NCBI GenBank assembly: GCA_005223045.1 | Contig: NJBM01000031.1 | Coordinates: 1-50,014, forward strand | Reading direction: 5' to 3' | Origin: Planctomycetes bacterium B3_Pla | GTDB taxonomy: Bacteria; Planctomycetota; Phycisphaerae; Sedimentisphaerales; Anaerobacaceae | Length of the DNA stretch: 50,014 nucleotides | In this document: piece after piece, positions 42,466 to 49,460 of the stretch | How the letters are laid out: every line of letters starts with the position of its first letter | Position numbering within the stretch: the stretch's first letter is position 1 | Position numbers and translations under genes: made by a program | The notes under the pieces: generated by a model | What the model was told of the DNA's origin: nothing | Databases searched by the model: none | The model's input: only the letters and a program-made list of their open reading frames with translations

Positions 42466-42491
42466 ACAATGCTTAACAGGATAGCCCTGCG

Positions 42492-42908
42492 ATGAGTGCA
42501 GATAAGTGCCTTTTCTGTAAAATGGTGGCCGGGCAAATACCGGTTACGAAGGTTTATGAGGATGAAGTTGTTCTTGTTTTTTTGGATATCGGCCCCATAA
42601 GCGACGGTCACACCTTGGTGATTCCCAGGCAGCACTTCGAGAGATTAGATGACTGTCCTGCGGAGCTTCTGGGCCGGGTATTTTCGAGTCTTGGCAAAAT
42701 TGCCGGTGCTGTGGCGACGGCAATGAATTCTGACGGCTATAATCTATTGTGCAATAACGGCAGGGCGGCAGGTCAGATTGTTGAGCATTTGCATTTTCAT
42801 ATAATACCACGCAATGCCGGCGACGGCTTGTTCGGCAACTGGCCTTCCTACAAATACGAGGAGGGGAAGATTGAGACAATCGCCGGTAAAATTCGCCGGA
42901 GTTTCTGA
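42492..42908 (+). CDS. HIT-family nucleotide hydrolase
   Basis: A 138-residue histidine-triad protein. The active-site triad is HLHFHIIPR (H99, H101, H103). The N-terminus CLFCKMVAGQIPVTKVYEDE is typical of HINT-like hydrolases, which split purine nucleoside phosphoramidates and related adenylates. 26 bases after rplQ and followed by the tRNA promoter, so it may be read with the alpha operon. Precise substrate unknown. Confidence 0.92.
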   Translation: MSADKCLFCKMVAGQIPVTKVYEDEVVLVFLDIGPISDGHTLVIPRQHFERLDDCPAELLGRVFSSLGKIAGAVATAMNSDGYNLLCNNGRAAGQIVEHLHFHIIPRNAGDGLFGNWPSYKYEEGKIETIAGKIRRSF

Positions 42909-42927
42909 TTTTTATTTTTTGTCGCTC

Positions 42928-42956
42928 TTGATAAGCAGAACTTTTTGTGGTATTTT
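42928..42956 (+). promoter_or_regulatory. Promoter for the initiator tRNA gene
   Basis: TTGATA (42928-42933) and TATTTT (42951-42956) are 17 bases apart, placing the start near 42963, 26 bases before the tRNA. A TACAAT at 42970-42975 is a possible alternative -10. Confidence 0.5.
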
Positions 42957-42988
42957 AATTCGTAGGATGTACAATATGAATTATTGGC

Positions 42989-43062
42989 CGCGGGGTAGAG
43001 CAGTCTGGTAGCTCGTCGGGCCCATAACCCGGAGGTCGGCGGTTCGAATCCGCCCCCCGCTA
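42989..43062 (+). tRNA. Initiator tRNA-fMet (anticodon CAT) with C33
   Basis: A 74-base cloverleaf: acceptor CGCGGGG against CCCCGCT, D arm GAGC-AGTCTGGTA-GCTC, anticodon stem TCGGG/CCCGG, loop CCCATAA (CAT at 43023-43025), T arm GGCGG-TTCGAAT-CCGCC, discriminator A. Initiator hallmarks are an unpaired 1-72 end (C1 opposite T72; E. coli has C1 opposite A72), A11-T24, and three G-C pairs (29-31 with 39-41) at the base of the anticodon stem. Position 33, nearly always U, is C. Position 27-43 is a T-G pair. No CCA encoded. Confidence 0.95.
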
Positions 43063-43074
43063 TTGCGATCTGAA

Positions 43075-43113
43075 GATAAGTCTATGTGTGATAAGGACTT
43101 GTCTTCTTTTTTT
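43075..43113 (+). terminator. Terminator after the initiator tRNA
   Basis: GATAAGTC (43075-43082) pairs with GACTTGTC (43096-43103) with one G-T pair, followed by TTCTTTTTTT (43104-43113). It fits an intrinsic terminator for the tRNA transcript. Confidence 0.6.
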
Positions 43114-43422
43114 ATGCCAAAATCAGCCCGATATGAACCTCCGACTCAGTATCCAAGTCTCAATTGCGGCGGTCCTATTGCCGCTTGACAAGCGCAAGCT
43201 GTTTCATATTGTAATTTTCCTGAAAGAAGAAATACCTTTTCTCGATCTCTACCTGTACACGCAAACGAGGGCGGAACAGTTGGGAACCTGTTCCACCTGC
43301 AAGCGAGAATAGTCACCGCGAAATCATCGAACTTCTTCTACAGTTGGACTAAACATCCTGATGGTCTCTTTTACGCTTGAGAATTATGGACACAAGCAGA
43401 AGCGCATCGATCCGTAGATTTT
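43114..43422. other. Convergent intergenic region with a 10-bp hairpin
   Basis: I see no convincing gene between the tRNA terminator and the end of the minus-strand operon. The most definite structure is GGCGGAACAG (43270-43279) with CTGTTCCACC (43288-43297), a 10-bp stem with one G-T pair and loop TTGGGAAC. Lacking a T tract on either side, it could serve as a Rho-linked or 3'-end-protecting structure for the minus-strand mRNA. Short frames here show no recognisable protein. Confidence 0.45.
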
Positions 43423-46400
43423 CTAATCCTGGCGGTACTTCAACTCAATGTTTTTGTGTTGGCCTTCTTTCCTTCTTTCTTCGTATGCGAAATGGTATCC
43501 GGGCTCTTTGCCAGGGTCGCTGGCGTTGTGGCATGGTGTGCAAGATCGCACTTCGGTTTTGTGGAAACCGACCGCCCGAAGCTCTGCGAATTTATAAGTT
43601 CGCTTGTTTTCCTTGATATCCTCAAGTACTGCGTTGGCTTTGCTTCCCGGGCCATGGCACGCCTCGCATGTTACCCCGGCATTGTTTGCGGCATGTTTCT
43701 TCGCCTCGGCGTCGCCGTCGGCCGGCACAACATAGCCACCAGGAATGCCAAAACCGCTCGTATGACAACCGAGACACGTTGCATCCTTTGTATAGTCCTT
43801 ATTGGGATCGAACTTGAGCTCGATCTTTTCCTCACTCCTGACACCAGGTTTTAACACTTCAAAGGCCTTAGCCATTTTCGTTTTTCGCCAGGTATTCCAG
43901 CGCTTGAAGTGACAGCTCTTGCATTTCTTGACGCCGATGTAGGTGGCGCCTTTGGTGGAGATAATGCTCAAGGCATTTCTAAACAGCGTCACTGCCTGTT
44001 CCTGCCTGCCCTGCGACTGACAAATAAGACCCAGTTCATATCTAATGCGGGCGGCGTCAGCTTCTTGGCTGAGCAGCGCAGTTAGGGCCTGTTCATCTTT
44101 GCCGGATGCGGGTCCGGGAAAGGCGACAGACAGTGCATCCTTGAAAAAGGGCATGGCCTTGTCTACCTCACCGTTTTCATAATGGATCAAGCCCAGTTCA
44201 TGCCCGGCTAAGACCCCTGCGTCCTTGTCCTTGAGTAGCGAGGTGAGCGCGGCCTGGGCCTGTTCCACTTTGCCATTGCGGGCGTCGACAGCGGCCTGTT
44301 CGAGTATGTCATGCATATTGCCGGAAGCGTAAATCAGAGCGCTGTCTGTGCCGATAGTGGCAGGAGCCTTGGCCTGTACCTTCACGGCGATAGGCGCATC
44401 TTTCTGCACCTTCACAGCGGTCGGCGCATCTACCTGCGGCTTCACGGCGGCCGGCGTTTTTTCCTGCGCCTTCACAGCGACCGGCTTATCTTCCTGCACC
44501 TTCACACTGTCATCTTTGGCTTTCGGCCGGTCTTTGACCGGCTCGACCTCGGTCGGCATGGCTGCGACATCGCTATAGACTGTGCCGTCATTGACCACCC
44601 GAAAACCAACGAGCAGGCCGCTGCTGACGGGGTAGTCGGAGCGATAAGAGCTACGCAGATAGTTCCCGTTGTTGTCCCAGGAACCGCCGCGCAAAGAATG
44701 GGAAATACCGGTTGCAGGTCCTTTAGGATCAACGCTCGGGCTATTGGAATAGTACTTCTCATCATAGTAGTCACTGCACCACTCAAAAACATTGCCGTGC
44801 ATGTCATAGAGATCCCAGAGATTGGATTTCTTCTGCCCTGCCGGATGAGCATAGTCCCGACCCACCTTGTCGGTGTTACCGTCAAACCATGCGTAATCAC
44901 CAAGAGACGAGTCACTGCTGCCGAAGCTAAACCGAGTTGTTGTACCCGCCCGGCAGACATACTCCCACTCTGCTTCGGTGGGCAATCTGTACGTTCTACC
45001 TTCCTGCAGACCCAGTCTCCTGCAAAATTCCACCGCATCATCCCAGCTCACATATACAGCAGGATTGTTGACATCCTCCCGAACATATGCCTTTCGAGAC
45101 CAGGGCTGGGCATTCATAACTGACATGTACTGGCCTTGAGTTACCTCAGTCTGGCTCATCCAGAAGCCTTTGGATATACGTACTTCATGCTGAGGGAATT
45201 CGTTGGCAAAGTCCTTCTCCTTTTTATCGTATTTCCCGGCCAACTGTGCGGCTGAATCACTGCTGCCCATCATGAACGAACCGGCGGGGATATAGACCAG
45301 CTTTATGCCGGTGAACCTGGCTCCTGCATCGCCTGTTCTGAGGGCAAATCTGGCGGCCACTGACTTGTCCGCGTCCATGACCAGCGTGACGGGATTGGTG
45401 CTGCCGGACAGGTCGCCCGACCAATTCGTGAAACTGTAGCCTTTATTTGGTGCTGCCTCTAAAGTTACCTTCTCGCCACGATTGTAGCTAGCCTTGTTGG
45501 GTCTTTTCATGACCGAGCCGTCGACTGCGGCGACAGTCAGGCTGTAGGCCTTAAGGGCGAAGCCGGCACTCACCAACTTGTCCGCGTCCATGACCAGCGT
45601 GACGGGATTGGTGCCGCCGGACAGGTTGCCCGACCAATTCGTGAAACTGTAATCCTTATTTGGTACTGCCTCCAAAGTCACTGACTCGCCATGATTGTAG
45701 CTGACCTTATCGGGACTCTTCGTGACGGAGCCGTCGACCGCGGTGGCGGTCAGGCTGTAGGTCTTGAGGGCGAAGCCGGCACTCAACGACGTGTTCGCAC
45801 CTATGACCAGCTTGACGGGATTCGTGCTGCCGGAGAGGTCGCCTGACCAGTTTGTAAAACTGTATCCCGCATTCGGTGCTGCCTCCAAAGTTACCGTTTC
45901 GCCATGATTGTAGCTTGCCTTATCGGGACTCTTCGTGACGGAGCCACCAACCGCGGTGACGGTCAGGCTGTAGGCCTTGAGGGTGAAGCCGGCACTTGCC
46001 GACTTGTCCGCGTCCATAACCAGCATGGCGGGATTGGTGTCGCCGGAAAGGTCGCCCGACCAATTCGTAAAACTGTATCCCGCATTCGGTGCCGCTTCCA
46101 AAGTTACCGTCTCGCCATGATTGTAGCTGGCTTTATCGGGATTCTTCGTGACAGAACCATCGCCCGCGATGACGGTCAGGCTGTAGGTCTTGAGGGCGAA
46201 GCTGGCGCTCACCGACTTGTCCGCGTCCATGACCAGCGTGGCGGGATTGGTGCTGCCGGACAGGTCGCCCGACCAATTCTTGAAACTGTACCTCGCATTC
46301 GGTGCCGCCTTCAAAGTTACCATCTCGCCATGATTGTAGCTGGCCTTATCGGGACTCTTCGTGACAGAGCCGTCGCCCGCGGCGACAGACAAGCTGTAGG

Positions 46401-46827
46401 TCTTGAGGGCAACGCTGGCGGTAGCAGACTCGACCTCAATCGATACGACCGCGACATCGCTGTCGGCTTTGCCGTCATTGACCTTGAAGGAAAAGCTGTC
46501 CGAACCGTGGAAATTCGTCTCCGGATTGTAGGTCAGATTTGGCGCTGTTCCGCCAAGCTGCCCGTGCGCCGGACCTGCTACCACGCTATAAGTCAGTTGG
46601 TCCCCGTTTTCGTCGCTTCCGGCAATGGTGATCGACTTCGGCGTGTTTTCCCGGGTCGCCACGCTACCTGCTTCAGCTATCGGCGGGGTATTGGCCGGCT
46701 TGACCAAGAACACGACGATTGCTGTGGAGGCAACAACCGCCAGTACCGCAAAGACAACGAATTCCACATATTTCGGCTCATTTGGAGATCCTGGCGGTCT
46801 TGGCTGGGATTTCGATTTACTCCCCAC
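43423..46827 (-). CDS. Mosaic membrane protein: Ig-like, InlB repeats, FGE-fold domain, TPR and four-haem cytochrome c554-like module
   Basis: A 1134-residue protein. Domains in order: membrane anchor (20-42, YVEFVVFAVLAVVASTAIVV); Ig/cadherin-like domain (47-133, with NFHGSDSFSFKVNDG); five repeats of exactly 71 residues (143-497) like InlB B-repeats (SYNHGETVTLEAAPNAGYSF, NWSGDLSG); an FGE/SUMF1-fold domain (505-746: IPAGSFMMGSS, YRLPTEAEWEYVCRAGTTT, DMHGNVFEWCSDYY, LRGGSW, VGFRVV); a Lys/Pro/Val linker with five decapeptides (775-824); TPR-like helices (840-955); and a C-terminal module with haem sites CKSCH (969), CLGCH (1018), CEACH (1054) and CTPCH (1096), resembling cytochrome c554. 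The FGE active-site cysteines are absent after RGGS, so it should not make formylglycine. Start is GTG with AGGAG 7 bases upstream. Last gene of the operon. Location outside the membrane is inferred from the anchor and haem sites. Confidence 0.85.
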   Translation of the reverse strand: MGSKSKSQPRPPGSPNEPKYVEFVVFAVLAVVASTAIVVFLVKPANTPPIAEAGSVATRENTPKSITIAGSDENGDQLTYSVVAGPAHGQLGGTAPNLTYNPETNFHGSDSFSFKVNDGKADSDVAVVSIEVESATASVALKTYSLSVAAGDGSVTKSPDKASYNHGEMVTLKAAPNARYSFKNWSGDLSGSTNPATLVMDADKSVSASFALKTYSLTVIAGDGSVTKNPDKASYNHGETVTLEAAPNAGYSFTNWSGDLSGDTNPAMLVMDADKSASAGFTLKAYSLTVTAVGGSVTKSPDKASYNHGETVTLEAAPNAGYSFTNWSGDLSGSTNPVKLVIGANTSLSAGFALKTYSLTATAVDGSVTKSPDKVSYNHGESVTLEAVPNKDYSFTNWSGNLSGGTNPVTLVMDADKLVSAGFALKAYSLTVAAVDGSVMKRPNKASYNRGEKVTLEAAPNKGYSFTNWSGDLSGSTNPVTLVMDADKSVAARFALRTGDAGARFTGIKLVYIPAGSFMMGSSDSAAQLAGKYDKKEKDFANEFPQHEVRISKGFWMSQTEVTQGQYMSVMNAQPWSRKAYVREDVNNPAVYVSWDDAVEFCRRLGLQEGRTYRLPTEAEWEYVCRAGTTTRFSFGSSDSSLGDYAWFDGNTDKVGRDYAHPAGQKKSNLWDLYDMHGNVFEWCSDYYDEKYYSNSPSVDPKGPATGISHSLRGGSWDNNGNYLRSSYRSDYPVSSGLLVGFRVVNDGTVYSDVAAMPTEVEPVKDRPKAKDDSVKVQEDKPVAVKAQEKTPAAVKPQVDAPTAVKVQKDAPIAVKVQAKAPATIGTDSALIYASGNMHDILEQAAVDARNGKVEQAQAALTSLLKDKDAGVLAGHELGLIHYENGEVDKAMPFFKDALSVAFPGPASGKDEQALTALLSQEADAARIRYELGLICQSQGRQEQAVTLFRNALSIISTKGATYIGVKKCKSCHFKRWNTWRKTKMAKAFEVLKPGVRSEEKIELKFDPNKDYTKDATCLGCHTSGFGIPGGYVVPADGDAEAKKHAANNAGVTCEACHGPGSKANAVLEDIKENKRTYKFAELRAVGFHKTEVRSCTPCHNASDPGKEPGYHFAYEERRKEGQHKNIELKYRQD
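44356..44505 (-). repeat. Five 30-bp units coding a VKVQxDxPxA linker
   Basis: Residues 775-824 of the mosaic protein are five decapeptides: VKVQEDKPVA, VKAQEKTPAA, VKPQVDAPTA, VKVQKDAPIA, VKVQAKAPAT. They form an extended Lys/Pro spacer between the FGE-fold domain and the TPR/cytochrome part. Confidence 0.85.
45337..46401 (-). repeat. Five tandem 213-bp units coding InlB-type repeats
   Basis: The units start at residues 143, 214, 285, 356 and 427, exactly 71 residues apart, totalling 1065 bp. Long near-identical stretches such as TNWSGDLSG and LVMDADKS recur, suggesting recent expansion or conversion. Confidence 0.93.
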
Positions 46828-46927
46828 GGAAAATCTCCTGCACAGTTGAAGTTTTTAATCCGGGATTTCTCATATATCCTCAATAATGAAAAACCACTGG
46901 CCGAGCCGGTGAATTACATGGTTATTT

Positions 46928-47944
46928 TTACTCTTCTCGGTATATCAGTTGCAACGCCTGAAAATAGGCCTGCATAGCATTTTCGGAATCATTACGCTTT
47001 TGGTAAATACGGCCCAGTTCAAAGTAAAGTCTGGGTAACATCGGATCCTGTTGGATGCCTTCCAGCAGATATTTCTCCGCCTCTTTAAGTTGGCCCAGTT
47101 GGCGTTTGGCCCATCCCATGATTAGGTTAATTCTGGCCTTGTCTCGATCACTCTGGCTGGACAGTGAACTGACGAGCTTTATTGCCTTTTGGGCCTGTCC
47201 GGCCCGACAAAGTAATTCTCCCAAATCCAATGCCACTTCCGGGGAATTCGGATCGATCTCATAGGCAATTTGGGCTTGCTCAATGGCCGAACTGACTTTG
47301 CTCTTTCTCGACAGCAACTTGGCCATCTGCAGATGGCGTTTTGCCCTGGCCGACATAGTGCTGTTGGCTACGGTTCGAACGGTTGGCGTATCGTTGGGGT
47401 TGACGTCATAAGGGATTTCCAGGGCCTGAAAGAGCCTGGATTTAACTACCTGCGCGAAATCGTAGGTATGTCCCGGCTTAACGCAGAGCACCTTACCCTG
47501 GGAATTGGAAATCAATATGGTGGGCGTGGCAATAACGCCGAACTTGCCCCATATGTTGTATTGGTCGTCATCCAGGACATGAACTATGGACGGCGTCTCT
47601 TTCTGAATCGACGCAATGAACTCCTTGTTGTCAACATTTTGCAGGACAAAAGCAACCTGTAGAGACGTTAACCTATCTGGAGGAATGCTGGACAACACTC
47701 GAAAAATATCCTCTACGGCCTTCTGGGAATTTTTTTGCTGAGATGACAAGAATGCCAGTATCAGTGTCTTGCCGCTGGATCGTGTGCAGGCAAAGGGCTT
47801 GCCTGTTATATCAACTGCCTGAAACTCCGGAATTAATGCGCCCTCAGGGATTCTTCGCGACGGACTCGATTCACCCCCACATATCACAGTCGAAAACGCA
47901 AGCACACTAACCACTGCCACAAGGATGTTATTTGTCGTTTTCAT
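46928..47944 (-). CDS. Thioredoxin-fold/TPR protein lacking the CxxC motif
   Basis: A 338-residue exported protein. Residues 1-22 are a signal peptide (MKTTNNILVAVVSVLAFSTV). Residues 34-175 have the TlpA/AhpC-like thioredoxin fold: GALIPEFQAVDITGKPF, LILAFLSSQQKNSQKAV and the cis-Pro loop GVIATPTILIS (P141). Where TlpA proteins have WCxxC, this has SSQQ (67-70), so a disulfide role is unlikely. Residues 205-335 are three or more TPR units (AIEQAQIAYEIDPNSPEVAL, YFELGRIYQKRNDSENAMQA). AAAGGA is 9 bases before the ATG at 47944; an ATG at 47950 is in frame but too close to it. 20 bases after the cytochrome stop, so co-transcribed; a chaperone or assembly role for the cytochromes is a guess. Confidence 0.8.
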   Translation of the reverse strand: MKTTNNILVAVVSVLAFSTVICGGESSPSRRIPEGALIPEFQAVDITGKPFACTRSSGKTLILAFLSSQQKNSQKAVEDIFRVLSSIPPDRLTSLQVAFVLQNVDNKEFIASIQKETPSIVHVLDDDQYNIWGKFGVIATPTILISNSQGKVLCVKPGHTYDFAQVVKSRLFQALEIPYDVNPNDTPTVRTVANSTMSARAKRHLQMAKLLSRKSKVSSAIEQAQIAYEIDPNSPEVALDLGELLCRAGQAQKAIKLVSSLSSQSDRDKARINLIMGWAKRQLGQLKEAEKYLLEGIQQDPMLPRLYFELGRIYQKRNDSENAMQAYFQALQLIYREE

Positions 47945-47964
47945 TGTCATATTTCCTTTCAGTC

Positions 47965-49383
47965 CTATCGGGCGGAGGAGACCTGCTGAGTATTGCTCCT
48001 GATCCTTCGGTTTGGTTTGGGCTTCCGTCTTATCGGTCTGACCGTATTGTCAACGGCTGTTTGTCTGTCATAGCCTTTTGCCAAATGGCATCCAGGATCG
48101 CAAGATCCCCCTGTGTCGGTCTTGCTGAAATTGATCGGTAGGTTCTTCCATCCACCGTACGGCACACTCTTCCGGATATGCTTGAGCTGATTGCTGGCAT
48201 GGGTCTGATGGCACGCCCGACAGGTTCGACCGTGGTCTTCCTTATTGACGTGCAGGAAATGCAGATTCTGGTTGCCATTGCGGAAATCCGTTAGATTATC
48301 AGTGGTGGACGTCTGAACCAGCGTCTTTTCATGACAGCCAAAACACAACTCATATTTCGTCTCATCAAATGATGTATAGAATCCCGCCGGATACGCCCCG
48401 GCCAGTATCCGGAAATGATCGCTACCATGCGTCATGTGACAACCGCCGCAATCATTCTCTTTGATGGGTCCATGAAGATATGTCTTGTTCTTGATCTGGT
48501 CAATAAACGCCGGCAGAACCTCGTTTATGCTCACCCCCTGAGGCTCTGCATGGCACGTCAGGCAGAGGGTGGTCGGCACATCGACCAACAGTGGTCGGAT
48601 GGATGAAGCGTGTGGCGTGTGACAATTCAGGCATCCGTCCGGTTCTGAGACCGAATTATGCTGATATTTGGAAGTCTGGGCTATTGTCTGGATTTCCTCA
48701 TGACAGGAAAAACACAGGTCCGGCGCCTTGGCTTTTAGCATTTTCCAGTTATCGGCCCCATGCGGATCATGACAGCCCACACAGTTGTCCCGTGTCGGCT
48801 CATGAACAAACTCAATTCCTTCCAGTTCCTCCTTGGTGGTGACATGACAGAACACGCATAACTGGTCCAGTCCCATGATTAGGCGGTTTTCGTGATCGCT
48901 TTCGTGGGGGTCGTGACATAAGGTGCACTCGCCGACCGATGTAGGGCCGTGAACGTGGGTTGTGTCGATAGCGATCTCATGGCATTCCGCGCACATATCG
49001 CCAACCGTTCCGGCAACTAGTCGAAATTCATTCTCGCTGGAGTGAATTTCGTGACATTGGGTGCACCCGCCATCATCCAGGGCACTGTGAACATACTCCT
49101 TGGTCAGTTCGTCATGACATTGCACACAGATTCCCGGCTCTTCGTCGGTCAGTTTATAGGTATGTTCCTTGATGTCGACAGTTTCATGGCATGCTTCGCA
49201 ACTGCCTTCACTTACAGGATCATGTATGATGGGCTTTGAGGTGTGTTCGAGATGACATTCTTCCGTGATGCAACTGTCCTGCTCGGTTTGCGGTTTTTCG
49301 ACCTCGGTTTGCGGCTTTTCGACACCGAAAGCATAAGATGATAAGCCAATGAATATAAGCAAGACTGTGGTAAGATTTCTCAT
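47965..49383 (-). CDS. Multihaem cytochrome c with about 15 haem sites (doubled-CXXCH type)
   Basis: A 472-residue exported cytochrome. Residues 1-20 are a signal peptide (ending SYAFG). Thirteen CXXCH sites lie at residues 62, 86, 107, 131, 153, 176, 201, 224, 251, 274, 312, 347 and 388. Two further sites have longer spacing: C38-x4-CH (CITEECH) and C428-x3-CH (CDPGCH). Many sites are followed by DPH or THAS, and histidines such as HVHGP, FVHEP and YLHGP probably give distal ligands. This is the doubled-CXXCH pattern of extracytoplasmic multihaem cytochromes. A basic tail (IRRKPKPNRRIR) closes the chain. The residues after the signal peptide contain VEKPQTE twice in tandem. 77 bases after the reductase gene. 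The ribosome-binding site is weak. Confidence 0.92.
   Translation of the reverse strand: MRNLTTVLLIFIGLSSYAFGVEKPQTEVEKPQTEQDSCITEECHLEHTSKPIIHDPVSEGSCEACHETVDIKEHTYKLTDEEPGICVQCHDELTKEYVHSALDDGGCTQCHEIHSSENEFRLVAGTVGDMCAECHEIAIDTTHVHGPTSVGECTLCHDPHESDHENRLIMGLDQLCVFCHVTTKEELEGIEFVHEPTRDNCVGCHDPHGADNWKMLKAKAPDLCFSCHEEIQTIAQTSKYQHNSVSEPDGCLNCHTPHASSIRPLLVDVPTTLCLTCHAEPQGVSINEVLPAFIDQIKNKTYLHGPIKENDCGGCHMTHGSDHFRILAGAYPAGFYTSFDETKYELCFGCHEKTLVQTSTTDNLTDFRNGNQNLHFLHVNKEDHGRTCRACHQTHASNQLKHIRKSVPYGGWKNLPINFSKTDTGGSCDPGCHLAKGYDRQTAVDNTVRPIRRKPKPNRRIRSNTQQVSSAR
49282..49323 (-). repeat. Tandem 21-bp duplication (VEKPQTE twice)
   Basis: 49282-49302 and 49303-49323 are identical at 20 of 21 bases and encode VEKPQTE twice, just after the signal peptide of the multihaem cytochrome. 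Confidence 0.9.
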
Positions 49384-49460
49384 GATTCGACACCAGATAG
49401 CATCACAATTGATTCGGACATTTCCAGCCCTCTTCTTTCTGCATGAAGTCTGCTCGTTGC

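Noticed and set aside
43088..43312. Plus-strand frame of 74 codons after the initiator tRNA
   Set aside because: It starts inside the terminator stem, has no ribosome-binding site and overlaps the hairpin at 43270-43297.
45337..46401. CRISPR-like regular repetition
   Set aside because: The period is 213 bp without unique spacers, in frame, and encodes InlB-type protein repeats.
45904..46977. Plus-strand open frame (357 codons) opposite the InlB-repeat region
   Set aside because: Its apparent repeats only mirror the 213-bp array of the mosaic gene.
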